A stretch of 64,000 bases of DNA, from contig NZ_FNRD01000002.1 in NCBI RefSeq assembly GCF_900107635.1, forward strand, positions 62,001 to 126,000. Reading direction: 5' to 3'. Below the pieces are notes generated by a model. That model searched no databases. It was not told the DNA's origin and saw only the letters and a list, made by a program, of their open reading frames with translations. This DNA comes from Flavobacterium gillisiae (GTDB taxonomy: Bacteria; Bacteroidota; Bacteroidia; Flavobacteriales; Flavobacteriaceae). This document shows positions 36,613 to 46,605 of this stretch, piece by piece (the first letter of the stretch is position 1; every line of letters starts with the position of its first letter). Position numbers and translations under genes: made by a program.

Positions 36613-37662
36613 ATGAAAGTAACAATAGACGGTCAAGCAATTGAAGTAGAACCAGGAACAACTATTCTGCAAGCAGCACGTAAGATAGGTGGAGAATCTG
36701 TGCCACCAGCAATGTGCTACTACTCAAAATTAAAAGGAAGCGGTGGAAAATGCCGTTGTTGTTTAGTGGAAGTTGCTAAAGGAAGCGACGCAGATCCAAG
36801 ACCCATGCCAAAACTAATGGCTTCCTGTGTTACAGGATGCATGGATGGTATGGAAATCAACAGCAAATCTTCTGACAGAGTTAAAGAAGCTCGAGAATCA
36901 GTAACTGAATTTTTATTGATCAATCACCCACTAGATTGTCCAGTTTGTGACCAAGCGGGAGAATGTGATTTACAAGATTTAAGTTTTGAACACGGTAAAG
37001 CTAAAAGTAGATTTATAGAGGAGAAAAGAACATTTGAGCCAGAAAACATTGGTCCAAATATTCAACTACACATGAATCGTTGTATTCTATGTTATCGTTG
37101 TGTAATGGTTGCTGATCAATTGACAGACAATCGTGTGCACGGTGTGATGGACAGAGGAGATCATTCGAATATTTCAACTTGTATTTCTAAAGCAATCGAC
37201 AATGAGTTTTCAGGAAATATGATTGATGTGTGTCCAGTAGGTGCATTAACGGATAAAACTTTTAGGTTTAAATCTAGAGTTTGGTTCAACAAACCATACA
37301 ATGCTCATAGAGAGTGTACGACTCCAGGATGTTGTGGAAAAACAACCCTTTGGATGTTTGGAGACGAAATTCAAAGAGTTACGGGACGTAAAGATGTTTA
37401 TCATGAAGTAGAAGAATTCATTTGTAACGAATGTCGTTTTGACCACAAAACCCCTGCTGACTGGGTTATTGAGGGGCCAAGAGCATTTGACAAAGATTCT
37501 GTTATCAATCAAAATAATTACACTCAAGAACTGGAAACAGTTGTAATCGCTACCGAAGAAGGAATTCTAAAAGGTAGAGAGCAAGACCGTAAGAAAATAA
37601 GCATGCCTGCTATCCCTTTGAATAAAGACGAAGAGGCAGATTTTAAACATGGTAACATTTAG
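36613..37662 (+). CDS. nuoG: NADH-quinone oxidoreductase subunit G, short form
   Basis: This 349-residue protein has only the iron-sulfur part of NuoG. It begins with a ferredoxin-like [2Fe-2S] domain (MCYYSKLKGSGGKCRCC), continues with the His/Cys cluster HPLDCPVCDQAGECDLQ and the cysteine set NRCILCYRC, and ends with a small C-terminal cysteine region (CNECRF). The large molybdopterin-like domain of E. coli NuoG (about 900 residues) is absent. The short version is usual in Flavobacteria, so it is not read as a truncation. An 86-bp repeat-like spacer separates it from nuoF. Confidence 0.93.
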   Translation: MKVTIDGQAIEVEPGTTILQAARKIGGESVPPAMCYYSKLKGSGGKCRCCLVEVAKGSDADPRPMPKLMASCVTGCMDGMEINSKSSDRVKEARESVTEFLLINHPLDCPVCDQAGECDLQDLSFEHGKAKSRFIEEKRTFEPENIGPNIQLHMNRCILCYRCVMVADQLTDNRVHGVMDRGDHSNISTCISKAIDNEFSGNMIDVCPVGALTDKTFRFKSRVWFNKPYNAHRECTTPGCCGKTTLWMFGDEIQRVTGRKDVYHEVEEFICNECRFDHKTPADWVIEGPRAFDKDSVINQNNYTQELETVVIATEEGILKGREQDRKKISMPAIPLNKDEEADFKHGNI

Positions 37663-37665
37663 AAA

Positions 37666-38718
37666 ATGGATAGTACTATAATTATAGAAAAAAGCGTTAT
37701 TATTTTAGTTGTATTTGGAATTACGATGCTAATGGCAATGTATTCTACTTTGGCTGAAAGAAAAGTAGCCGCTTGGCTTCAAGATCGTATCGGTCCAAAT
37801 AGAGCTGGAAAAGGTGGATTATTACAACCACTAGCAGATGGATTAAAATTATTTTCGAAAGAAGAATTTGAACCAGATACGCCCAACCGATTTTTATTTT
37901 TTGCAGGGCCTGCCCTTGCGATGACCACTGCTTTAATGACAAGTGCCGTCATCCCTTGGGGTGATCACTTTCATCTTTTTGGCAGAGACATCATCTTACA
38001 GGCAACTGACATTGATGTTGCTTTACTTTACCTTATTGGTGTAATGTCAATCGGTGTGTACGGAATCATGATTGGTGGATGGGCTTCTAACAATAAATTT
38101 TCATTAATTGGTGCTGTTCGTGCGGCTTCTCAAATGATCTCTTACGAGGTGGCTATGGGACTTTCATTGATCGCTTTACTGATGATGACCGGAACTTTGA
38201 GTTTGAGAGAAATCTCATTACAACAATCAGGGATGAACTGGAATGTTTTTTACCAACCGTTGTCGTTCCTTATATTCTTAATCTGTGCATTTGCAGAAAC
38301 AAACCGAACTCCATTTGATTTAGCAGAATGTGAAACAGAATTAATTGGTGGATACCACACAGAGTATTCTTCCATGAAAATGGGTTTCTACTTATTTGCT
38401 GAATATGCTAATATGTTTATCTCGTCTACTATTCTTGCTGTTTTATTCTTTGGAGGATATAACTATCCAGGAATGAGTTGGGCAGTAGAAAACTGGGGTG
38501 TAAACTTTGCTAATGTATTAGGAATTGTCGCTTTGTTTATCAAAATATGTGGTTTCATTTTCCTTTACATGTGGGTAAGATGGACTATTCCAAGATTTAG
38601 ATACGATCAACTAATGCATTTGGGATGGAGAATATTAATACCACTTTCGATCGTCAATATCATTATTACTGGAATTGTAATTTTGAGAGCTGAAATAGCA
38701 ATTTATTTAGGATTTTAA
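37666..38718 (+). CDS. nuoH: NADH-quinone oxidoreductase subunit H
   Basis: This 350-residue membrane subunit with eight or nine helices forms the quinone entry channel. Signature segments are AERKVAAWLQDRIGPNRAG and, in the centre, AFAETNRTPFDLAECETEL. It follows nuoG by 3 bp. A hairpin element lies in the 110-bp gap to nuoI. Confidence 0.96.
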   Translation: MDSTIIIEKSVIILVVFGITMLMAMYSTLAERKVAAWLQDRIGPNRAGKGGLLQPLADGLKLFSKEEFEPDTPNRFLFFAGPALAMTTALMTSAVIPWGDHFHLFGRDIILQATDIDVALLYLIGVMSIGVYGIMIGGWASNNKFSLIGAVRAASQMISYEVAMGLSLIALLMMTGTLSLREISLQQSGMNWNVFYQPLSFLIFLICAFAETNRTPFDLAECETELIGGYHTEYSSMKMGFYLFAEYANMFISSTILAVLFFGGYNYPGMSWAVENWGVNFANVLGIVALFIKICGFIFLYMWVRWTIPRFRYDQLMHLGWRILIPLSIVNIIITGIVILRAEIAIYLGF

Positions 38719-38736
38719 ATAGGAGTGAAAAATGCC

Positions 38737-38812
38737 TAGCCCTGATAGCAGTGAAAATCCTTTAATTCGCCGCGGCGAATTAAAGATTGAAGCGAATAGC
38801 AGGATTAAGCTA
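38737..38812 (+). repeat. Dispersed extragenic hairpin element, copy 2
   Basis: The 76-bp element starts TAGCCCTGAT and ends CAGGATTAAGCTA. Its inner stem is a perfect 26-nt palindrome (38760-38785) with a core of CGCCGCGGCG. Both arms resemble those of 15147-15223, while the inner stem differs completely in sequence. It sits between nuoH and nuoI, in sense orientation to the operon. Confidence 0.85.
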
Positions 38813-38828
38813 CTAATAAAACAAAAAA

Positions 38829-39374
38829 ATGTCAATAGAAACGATATCCTTATCTGGAAGAAAAAAAGTAGTCTCTAACAAAGAGATGTCTTTTTTGGAA
38901 AAAATGTATCTACTTGCGATTGTCAAAGGAATGATAATCACAATTAAGCATTTGTTTACAAGAAAAGTTACCATACAATATCCTGAACAGGTACGTGAAA
39001 TGAGTCCGGTTTACCGTGGTCAGCACCAATTAAAACGTGATGAACAAGGTAGAGAAAACTGTACTGCTTGTGGATTATGTGCTTTGTCATGTCCTGCAGA
39101 AGCGATCACAATGAAAGCGGAAGAACGTAAACCAGAGGAAAAGCATTTGTACAGAGAAGAGAAATATGCTTCGATATATGAAATCAATATGTTGCGTTGT
39201 ATTTTTTGTGGTTTGTGCGAAGAAGCGTGTCCAAAAGACGCCATCTACTTGACGACCTCAAAAACACTAGTTGCTTCTAGTTATGACAGAGAAGATTTCA
39301 TTTATGGAAAAGATAAATTGGTCATGCCTTTAGATATCGCAATGAAAAATGCACAACTTAAAAACGCTAACTAA
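38829..39374 (+). CDS. nuoI: NADH-quinone oxidoreductase subunit I
   Basis: This 181-residue ferredoxin-like subunit has two [4Fe-4S] motifs, CTACGLCALSCP and CIFCGLCEEACP, for clusters N6a and N6b, which link NuoG to NuoB. Its stop codon overlaps the nuoJ start. Confidence 0.95.
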   Translation: MSIETISLSGRKKVVSNKEMSFLEKMYLLAIVKGMIITIKHLFTRKVTIQYPEQVREMSPVYRGQHQLKRDEQGRENCTACGLCALSCPAEAITMKAEERKPEEKHLYREEKYASIYEINMLRCIFCGLCEEACPKDAIYLTTSKTLVASSYDREDFIYGKDKLVMPLDIAMKNAQLKNAN

Positions 39375-39886
39375 TGTCAACTATACTAATTATCTTTTGT
39401 GTTTTAGCAGCTGTCTCTATTGCTACCGCTTTTTTAGCCATCTTTAGTAGAAATCCAATTCACAGTGCTTTATGGCTTGTTATCTGTTTTTTCTCGATTG
39501 CAGGACATTATTTACTTTTAAATTCGCAGTTTCTAGCCATTGTTCACATCATTGTTTACTCTGGAGCGATTATGATTTTATTCTTATTCACCATAATGTT
39601 GATGAACTTGAATAAAGAAAATGAAGTTCATAAACCTAGAATTACACGATTAGGAGCAATTGTTTCTTTTTGCTTAATCTGCATCGTTTTGATTTTGGTT
39701 TTCATTAATTCTAAACCTATCGTTGGAGAATATATCACTACTGGAGAGGATTACCAATCTATAAAAGTATTAGGTAAAGTCTTATTGAATGAGTATATGG
39801 TTCCGTTTGAATTTGCCTCTATATTGCTTTTAGTAGCGATGATTGGAACGGTTTTATTGTCTAAAAAAGAAAAAACAGAGAAATAA
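39374..39886 (+). CDS. nuoJ: NADH-quinone oxidoreductase subunit J
   Basis: This 170-residue membrane subunit with five helices contains the conserved [17 protein letters not shown] and [19 protein letters not shown] segments of NuoJ. It starts on the last base of nuoI. Confidence 0.95.
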   Translation: MSTILIIFCVLAAVSIATAFLAIFSRNPIHSALWLVICFFSIAGHYLLLNSQFLAIVHIIVYSGAIMILFLFTIMLMNLNKENEVHKPRITRLGAIVSFCLICIVLILVFINSKPIVGEYITTGEDYQSIKVLGKVLLNEYMVPFEFASILLLVAMIGTVLLSKKEKTEK

Positions 39887-39887
39887 C

Positions 39888-40208
39888 ATGAACAATATTT
39901 TAAATGAAATAGGCATCGAAAACTACATTTTCCTTTCTACGATACTTTTTTGTATTGGGGTCTTTGGAGTTTTATACAGACGAAATGCAATTATCGTATT
40001 TATGTCTATCGAAATTATGCTGAATGCAGTCAATCTTTTGTTTGTTGCATTTTCGACTTATCACCAAGATGCACAAGGACAAATTTTTGTCTTTTTCTCT
40101 ATGGCTGTAGCTGCTGCTGAAGTTGCTGTAGGTTTAGCCATTCTAGTTTCTATTTTTAGGAATTTAGGCTCAATTGACATCAATAATTTAAAAAACTTAA
40201 AAGGATAA
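39888..40208 (+). CDS. nuoK: NADH-quinone oxidoreductase subunit K
   Basis: This 106-residue subunit has three helices with the buried glutamates of the proton path ([26 protein letters not shown]). The start at 39888, one base after the nuoJ stop, is preferred over an earlier in-frame ATG inside nuoJ because it gives the family N-terminus. Confidence 0.95.
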   Translation: MNNILNEIGIENYIFLSTILFCIGVFGVLYRRNAIIVFMSIEIMLNAVNLLFVAFSTYHQDAQGQIFVFFSMAVAAAEVAVGLAILVSIFRNLGSIDINNLKNLKG

Positions 40209-40214
40209 ACTATA

Positions 40215-42098
40215 ATGAATACGAATTTAGCTTTACTCTTATTACTTGCTCCTTTTTTAGGATTTTTATTTAATGTTTTCTTTGGAAAAAGCATCGGAAA
40301 GACAACTTCTGGAGTTATTGGAACCCTTGCTGTTTTCACTTCCTTTTTGGCTTCAGCTTATTTCTTCGCAGTAATTGTTGCAAATCCTGAGGGAATTCAA
40401 ATTTCGCTTTTTGATTGGATTCAAATCAGCAACTTTAAAGTAGATTTTGGTTTTCTATTAGACCAATTGTCAATCTTATGGCTGCTTTTTGTTACAGGAA
40501 TTGGCGCTCTGATACATATGTACTCCATCAGCTATATGCATGATGACGAGAACATGCATAAGTACTTTGCTTATCTGAACCTTTTTATCTTCTTCATGAT
40601 TACTTTGGTAATTGGAAGTAACTTATTAGTCTTGTTCATCGGTTGGGAAGGCGTTGGACTTTGTTCTTACCTTCTAATTGGATTTTGGCATAAAAACCAA
40701 GAATTCAATGATGCGGCTAAAAAAGCATTCATCATGAACAGAATTGGAGATTTAGGTCTATTAATTGGAATCTTCATTATAGGATCTTTATTCTCTACAT
40801 TAGATTATGCTACTTTAAAAACAGCTATCGCTGGTGCTACAGATTTAAATATGTATTGGATTTCTGCTGCTGCTTTTGCTCTATTCATTGGAGCTTGTGG
40901 AAAATCAGCACAAATTCCATTATACACTTGGTTGCCGGATGCAATGGCGGGTCCAACACCAGTTTCAGCATTAATACATGCTGCAACAATGGTAACTGCA
41001 GGTATCTTTATGATTACTAGATTAAACTTTGTATTTGATTTAGCTCCAGACGTACAAAACATTATTGCTATTGTTGGTGCTGTTACGTCTCTTGTAGCTG
41101 CAACAATCGCTTTGGTTCAAACCGATATTAAAAAAGTACTTGCTTATTCTACTGTTTCACAACTAGGATTAATGTTTTTGGCATTAGGTCTTGGAGCATA
41201 CGAAGTAGCGGTTTTCCACGTAATCACACACGCATTCTTTAAAGCATGTTTGTTCTTGGGTTCTGGATCTGTTATTCATGCATTGCACGGAGAACAAGAC
41301 ATGCGTAAAATGGGTGGATTGAAAAAAGTAATGACAATAACATTTGTTACCTTTTTAATCTCTTCATTAGCAATATCAGGAATCCCTCCTTTTTCTGGGT
41401 TTTTCTCGAAAGATGAAATTTTGATGGTGGCTTTTGAACACAACAAAATACTTTGGTTCATTTCTTCATTAGCATCGTTAATGACCGCTTTCTATATGTT
41501 TAGATTGTTATACCTTACTTTCTTCAAAGAATTCAGAGGTACCGCAGAACAAAAAAGTCATTTACATGAAAGTCCTGCTTTGATAACGTTTCCTTTAATT
41601 GTTTTGGCAATTTTAGCAACATTAGGTGGACTGATAAGTTTACCTACTAACAGTTGGTTGAACGAATACCTTGCCCCTTTATTTACAAAAGTAGCTACAG
41701 AGGAACACCACTTTGGTACAACTGAATATGCATTGATGCTAGTTGCCGTTATAGGTGGATTAGTAGGAATCGGAATTGCTTACGCCAAATACATCAAACA
41801 AAATCAAGTTCCTGCAGAAGATGCTGCAATTACTGGTTTTACAAAAGTGTTATACGATAAATATTATGTAGATGAAATCTATGACTTTTTATTCGTGAAA
41901 TCAATCAACGGCTTATCAAAATTCTTTAGAGACTATGTAGAAACCACTTTGACCTCTCTAGTTTTTGGATTAGGACAAGTAACCAACGAAATAGGTTTTC
42001 AAGGTAAAAAAATACAAAACGGAAGTATCGGACGTTATCTTTTTGCGTTTGTTTTAGGCATGTGTGCCATTGTAATCTATTTATTTTTAGCTCAATAA
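40215..42098 (+). CDS. nuoL: NADH-quinone oxidoreductase subunit L
   Basis: This 627-residue antiporter-like proton pump module has the conserved lumenal segment LFIGWEGVGLCSYLLIGFW and the channel region PLYTWLPDAMAGPTPVSALI. The C-terminal part contains the long lateral helix that couples the membrane arm. Confidence 0.96.
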   Translation: MNTNLALLLLLAPFLGFLFNVFFGKSIGKTTSGVIGTLAVFTSFLASAYFFAVIVANPEGIQISLFDWIQISNFKVDFGFLLDQLSILWLLFVTGIGALIHMYSISYMHDDENMHKYFAYLNLFIFFMITLVIGSNLLVLFIGWEGVGLCSYLLIGFWHKNQEFNDAAKKAFIMNRIGDLGLLIGIFIIGSLFSTLDYATLKTAIAGATDLNMYWISAAAFALFIGACGKSAQIPLYTWLPDAMAGPTPVSALIHAATMVTAGIFMITRLNFVFDLAPDVQNIIAIVGAVTSLVAATIALVQTDIKKVLAYSTVSQLGLMFLALGLGAYEVAVFHVITHAFFKACLFLGSGSVIHALHGEQDMRKMGGLKKVMTITFVTFLISSLAISGIPPFSGFFSKDEILMVAFEHNKILWFISSLASLMTAFYMFRLLYLTFFKEFRGTAEQKSHLHESPALITFPLIVLAILATLGGLISLPTNSWLNEYLAPLFTKVATEEHHFGTTEYALMLVAVIGGLVGIGIAYAKYIKQNQVPAEDAAITGFTKVLYDKYYVDEIYDFLFVKSINGLSKFFRDYVETTLTSLVFGLGQVTNEIGFQGKKIQNGSIGRYLFAFVLGMCAIVIYLFLAQ

Positions 42099-42107
42099 TT
42101 TTATATT

Positions 42108-43550
42108 ATGAATGTATCTATACTGTTAATTATACTTTTTGTTGGCGCCTTTGCAACGTATCTGGCTGGTGACAAACTAGCTTCAAAAGTAGCACTGTTC
42201 TTTAGCCTATCGTCTTTAGGATGTGCAATTGTATTGTTAAATCAATTTAATGCTGGTGAAAACATTAGTGTTATCCATCAATGGATCAACCAACCAAATA
42301 TCTCATTTGCACTTCTAGCAGATGGTTTATCAATTGCTATGTTACTATTGACATTAGCATTGACTCCAATTATTATCTTTTCTTCTTTTGAGAATGAATA
42401 TAAAAATGCGAAAGCGTTTTATGCACTAATCTTATTTATGGCTTTTGCCATGGTTGGAACATTTTTAGCTTCAGATGGTCTTTTATATTACATCTTCTGG
42501 GAATTGTCATTAATTCCTATTTACTTCATTGCCTTAATTTGGGGTAATGGTGACGCAGAAGAACGTAAAAAAGCAGTGATAAAATTCTTTATCTATACTT
42601 TAGCTGGATCTCTGTTTATGCTAATCGCCTTTGTTTATTTATACCAACAAGCAGGAAGCTTTTTATTAGAAGATTTATACAAATTAAACTTATCATCAAC
42701 CGAACAATTATGGATATTCTTGGCGTTTTTCTTAGCCTACGCTATTAAAATTCCACTTATTCCTTTCCATACCTGGCAAGCAAGCGTTTACCAAAAAGCA
42801 CCTGCCGTGGGAACGATGTTGCTTTCAGGGATTATGCTAAAAATGGGATTGTACAGCGTTATTCGTTGGCAACTGCCTATTGCTCCGCTTGCAGCAAAAG
42901 AATACATGTATATCTTTATCAGCTTAGGAATTGCAGGAGTAATCTACGGTTCGATTGTAGCCTTGAGACAAAAAGACTTAAAAAAGCTACTTGCTTATTC
43001 TTCATTAGCTCACGTTGGCTTAATTGCAGCAGGAACCTATACACTTACAATTGATGGATTACGTGGTGCAGTACTACAAATGATTGCTCACGGTTTCGTC
43101 GTAGTTGGATTATTTTTTATCTCTGAAATTATTTTCAGAAGATATGAAACCCGAACTATGGCTGAAATGGGCGGTATTCGTTCGCAATCACCAAAATTTG
43201 CTTCGATGTTTTTACTTTTAGTATTAGCCTCTGTTGCGCTTCCTACTACTTTCAACTTCGTTGGAGAATTCACGGTATTGTACAGTCTTTCACAAATAAA
43301 TCTATGGTTTGCCTTTTTAGGAGGAACAACTATCATCTTAGGAGCATACTATATGTTGAAAATGTACCAACAAGTAATGCTTGGAGAAACGAATACAAAA
43401 GTGTTTATGGATGTTACTTTTAAAGAAGGATTTGCTTTGGTTCTAATCTTAGCTGTTTTATTCTTTTTTGGAATGTATCCAAAACCAATCACAGACTTAA
43501 TCACACCAAGTTTGGAAAATATTATCACTCAAATAAACAGAATTAACTAG
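42108..43550 (+). CDS. nuoM: NADH-quinone oxidoreductase subunit M
   Basis: This 480-residue second antiporter-like pump subunit has the key motifs FWELSLIPIYFIALIWG and PFHTWQASVYQKAPAVGTML. It lies 9 bp after nuoL. Confidence 0.96.
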   Translation: MNVSILLIILFVGAFATYLAGDKLASKVALFFSLSSLGCAIVLLNQFNAGENISVIHQWINQPNISFALLADGLSIAMLLLTLALTPIIIFSSFENEYKNAKAFYALILFMAFAMVGTFLASDGLLYYIFWELSLIPIYFIALIWGNGDAEERKKAVIKFFIYTLAGSLFMLIAFVYLYQQAGSFLLEDLYKLNLSSTEQLWIFLAFFLAYAIKIPLIPFHTWQASVYQKAPAVGTMLLSGIMLKMGLYSVIRWQLPIAPLAAKEYMYIFISLGIAGVIYGSIVALRQKDLKKLLAYSSLAHVGLIAAGTYTLTIDGLRGAVLQMIAHGFVVVGLFFISEIIFRRYETRTMAEMGGIRSQSPKFASMFLLLVLASVALPTTFNFVGEFTVLYSLSQINLWFAFLGGTTIILGAYYMLKMYQQVMLGETNTKVFMDVTFKEGFALVLILAVLFFFGMYPKPITDLITPSLENIITQINRIN

Positions 43551-43563
43551 TCAAATAAAAAAA

Positions 43564-44934
43564 ATGAATACATTAATAGCTATAATAGGATTAGGTGTTT
43601 TATGCCTTTTATTTGAAATTTTCGATCTACGAAAAGCGATTATTCCTGCAACAATCATTGGATTACTAGCCATACTAGGTCTTGATATCTCTGAATTTAA
43701 TTCTCCTGCCGCTTACTACAACAATATGATTATTGTGAGTAAATTTTCGACTGCATTCAGTGGTTTATTTATCATCTTGACCATTTTCTTAGTGGCACTG
43801 AGCCACAAATTCTATGAACATCAACAAACTAAAATTTCTGATTTTATTGCCATAAAAATATTTTTATTGGCAGGAACCGTTGCTATGGTTTCTTTTGGAA
43901 ATTTAGCGATGTTCTTTTTAGGAATCGAAGTATTGTCTATTGCCTTATACGTATTAGCATCAAGCAATCGATTGAGTATAAAAAGTAACGAAGCCGGACT
44001 TAAATATTTCCTAATGGGATCCTTTGCTTCTGGAATCATCTTGTTTGGTATCTGTCTAATTTACGGAGCTATGGGAAGTTTTGATGTTACTGAAATCAGT
44101 GAAATGTCACGTTCTGCTGAATTACCTGTTTGGTTTCCAATAGGGATTGTATTGCTTTTTGTTGGAATGCTTTTCAAAATTGCAGCTGTTCCGTTCCATT
44201 TTTGGGCTCCAGATGTTTATGAAGGTTCTCCTGCACTGACTACTGCCTTAATGAGTACGTTGGCAAAAGTAGTGGCAATTGCTACTTTATATAAATTAGT
44301 TACCATTATGAACGCCGATATTTCAGCGGCTTTTCAACTCGTTATCGTTATCATTTCTATGGCGTCAATGACCGTAGGAAACATCATGGCATTGCGCCAA
44401 GTAAACGTAAAACGAATGCTAGCATATTCTGGGATATCCCATGCCGGTTTTATGTTAATGACTTTGTTGAGTACTACTAACGCGGCAGGAACATTATTGT
44501 ATTACACCTCAGCGTATGCATTGGCGGGAATCGCTGCCTTTAGCGTCATTATCTATGTTTGTAAAAACAATGAAAATGAAGACATGGCTAATTTCCACGG
44601 ATTAGGAAAAACCAACCCCTTATTAGCGGCTATTCTAACGGCTTCTTTATTGTCTATGGCAGGTATTCCAATTTTCGCAGGTTTCTTTGCTAAATTGTTT
44701 TTATTCAATAACATGCTACAAGCAGGCTTTATTGCTTTAGTGATCGTTGCTGTGATCAATTCGATTATCAGCGTAGGATACTACTTTAAATTGATCCTGG
44801 CGATGTATACCAAAGAGCCTAATGAAGAAAGAACGGGAACTCCTGTTGTTATTTATGCAGTTGCCGTTATAGCGATTGTCTTGAATATTGCACTAGGTTT
44901 GTTTCCATCATTTGTTTTGGATTTACTGGCATAA
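43564..44934 (+). CDS. nuoN: NADH-quinone oxidoreductase subunit N
   Basis: This 456-residue third antiporter-like pump subunit contains FLGIEVLSIALYVLAS and PFHFWAPDVYEGSPALTTAL. It is the last gene of the operon, and a strong terminator begins 22 bp after its stop. With it, all fourteen bacterial core subunits are present. Confidence 0.96.
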   Translation: MNTLIAIIGLGVLCLLFEIFDLRKAIIPATIIGLLAILGLDISEFNSPAAYYNNMIIVSKFSTAFSGLFIILTIFLVALSHKFYEHQQTKISDFIAIKIFLLAGTVAMVSFGNLAMFFLGIEVLSIALYVLASSNRLSIKSNEAGLKYFLMGSFASGIILFGICLIYGAMGSFDVTEISEMSRSAELPVWFPIGIVLLFVGMLFKIAAVPFHFWAPDVYEGSPALTTALMSTLAKVVAIATLYKLVTIMNADISAAFQLVIVIISMASMTVGNIMALRQVNVKRMLAYSGISHAGFMLMTLLSTTNAAGTLLYYTSAYALAGIAAFSVIIYVCKNNENEDMANFHGLGKTNPLLAAILTASLLSMAGIPIFAGFFAKLFLFNNMLQAGFIALVIVAVINSIISVGYYFKLILAMYTKEPNEERTGTPVVIYAVAVIAIVLNIALGLFPSFVLDLLA

Positions 44935-44956
44935 ACTTTCTTTTTAAACTATATAG

Positions 44957-44988
44957 AAAACCATTCGCAGCGGCGAATGGTTTTTTTT
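44957..44988 (+). terminator. Terminator of the nuo operon
   Basis: The stem AAAACCATTCGC / GCGAATGGTTTT with loop AGCG is followed by a T run. Confidence 0.9.
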
Positions 44989-45246
44989 ATGTCTAAACTA
45001 TCCAACCCTGATCAATACGATAGCACCTAATAGGCTTTCGATTCATTACAATCGCATTTTTACCTCACAGTTTATACCAACCAAAAATCCCGCTGATACG
45101 AATACCAACGGGATATTTCTAACTAATTAATTATAGCATTTAATCTTAGAAATTTCTGTAAAATTTCTCATACCCTAAATCTAACATTTAGTTTGTGGCT
45201 ATGTTCTATTGCAGTATTTTCAAAACTCAAATAGTATTACAATAAC
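44989..45246. other. Spacer between convergent genes
   Basis: No gene is visible. ATCCCG (45087-45092) and CGGGAT (45109-45114), followed on the minus strand by TTTTT, make a weak terminator for the minus-strand gene to the right. Confidence 0.4.
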
Positions 45247-45897
45247 CTAATTCCTTCCGCCAATTCTAACAGCTACACTTCCACCAACTCTTGGCTCATG
45301 TCTGTCGATTATAATATCCTGACTTCTGAAATCGTAGTCGGCGTAGTCGTTTGATACTTGGTTATATCCTGAATCACAATGGTCGTTATCGTTATTTCTA
45401 TACACTCTACTTCCTTTTACAGAACCGAAAGTATCAACAACCTGACCACGACGATTATAGATAATCTCTAAACCACCCACTCGTTCTAAAGCATAACGGT
45501 TGTATGACATCTGTACTGAACCCACACGTTGGACTCTATCATTCCTATCATAACTAATACTAATATTACCGATACGTCTCACTCTACCCATTCTATCGTG
45601 TTCAACATTAACCCCATAATACCTATTATTATGACTACCACGTTCGTCATAGTTTTTATTACCACTACTATACGGTCGATTGTATTTATGACGAGCATCC
45701 GGTCTCGTATTAAAATCAAATTGTCCGTCGGTAAATATGAAGAACTCTACTCCACTTTCCATGAACACAATTGGCTCCGCATTTCTAAAATCAACAGCTA
45801 CTCTTCTCTCAAGAGAAAAGGTATTTCTCTCTGTTGCATTTGCTACACCACCTCCAATTAAAAGGATACTAGCTACTAAAAAGGTAATTTTTTTCAT
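45247..45897 (-). CDS. Secreted hypothetical protein with short internal repeats
   Basis: I do not recognise the family. A signal peptide (MKKITFLVASILLIGGGVANA) precedes a 195-residue, strongly basic and Tyr/Asn/Arg-rich body. Between about 105 and 160 there are three imperfect repeats of the form R-V-x-R-[IV]-G followed by a strand ending in Y and N/D-R (RVRRIGNISISYDRND, RVQRVGSVQMSYNR, LERVGGLEIIYNRRG). The pattern suggests a small repeated beta structure like a short YD-repeat. It is probably periplasmic or surface-located. No linked genes hint at a role. Confidence 0.7.
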   Translation of the reverse strand: MKKITFLVASILLIGGGVANATERNTFSLERRVAVDFRNAEPIVFMESGVEFFIFTDGQFDFNTRPDARHKYNRPYSSGNKNYDERGSHNNRYYGVNVEHDRMGRVRRIGNISISYDRNDRVQRVGSVQMSYNRYALERVGGLEIIYNRRGQVVDTFGSVKGSRVYRNNDNDHCDSGYNQVSNDYADYDFRSQDIIIDRHEPRVGGSVAVRIGGRN

Positions 45898-46605
45898 AAT
45901 AATTCTATTTTGGGTTTTGCCTACTCATGAGCTTTTCGGCTTTCGCTTTTTCATTGTTGTTTGAAATGAGATATTCAAGTAGCGTGCCAAAGATTTAAGT
46001 CACATTTTACAACTTTGAAGAATGAAATGGTTTCACACTAGTAAATCTCTAAACATCACCATTGTACGCTACTTCTGAATTCGAATAATAATAACTTATA
46101 CGAACTCGATATTAACTTTGTTTTAATACAATTGCTTTCTCATACCAGGCAACTTTCTTCCTTAATTGACGGAATAGGACATAGAACACCATTCTTTTTT
46201 GTACTACTTTTCTCCACTCTTAAAACACTTCCAAAAATAAATAGTAGTTATCCCCCTGAAAATTTATTCCAAATTTCACAAATGACATCTTCGATAAAAA
46301 ACAAGATGCTTCTCACTAAAATTAAAGATAAACACAAGTAGTAAAGTGTAATAACAGCTATTTAATCATACTATAAATGTAATTTTTTTCAGATAGTTAC
46401 GGTCTTATATTGTAGTTCAGCGTATTAATTTGTATTTTAACGGTTCTTTAGCGTAATTTAGCCCACCGTATGAATCAATAAATATTCAAGTAATTTTATT
46501 TAAAAATTACAATATAATTAATCGTCAACATAAATCTTCGCACGCAAGTGATGTATCTCAAGAATAGATTTACAACAGAATTGCAAAGCGACTATATTTA
46601 CCACT
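45898..46605. other. 708-bp region without supported gene
   Basis: Very AT-rich sequence. A 69-codon frame at 46132-46341 has no homology I recognise and is probably chance. The region must contain the promoters of the secreted repeat protein (left) and of the sensor kinase (right), but no clear TAnnTTTG element could be assigned with confidence. Confidence 0.4.

Noticed and set aside
36613..37662. NuoG appears to have lost more than half of its length.
   Set aside because: The short form without the molybdopterin-like domain is normal in Flavobacteria, and all cluster ligands of the N-terminal part are present.
45000..45060. A third copy of the hairpin element was suspected because of CCCTGAT near 45006.
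   Set aside because: Neither the right arm nor an inner stem follows, so the match is a short coincidence.
46132..46341. A 69-codon frame in the long spacer before the sensor kinase.
   Set aside because: No recognisable protein features, and no promoter element before it.
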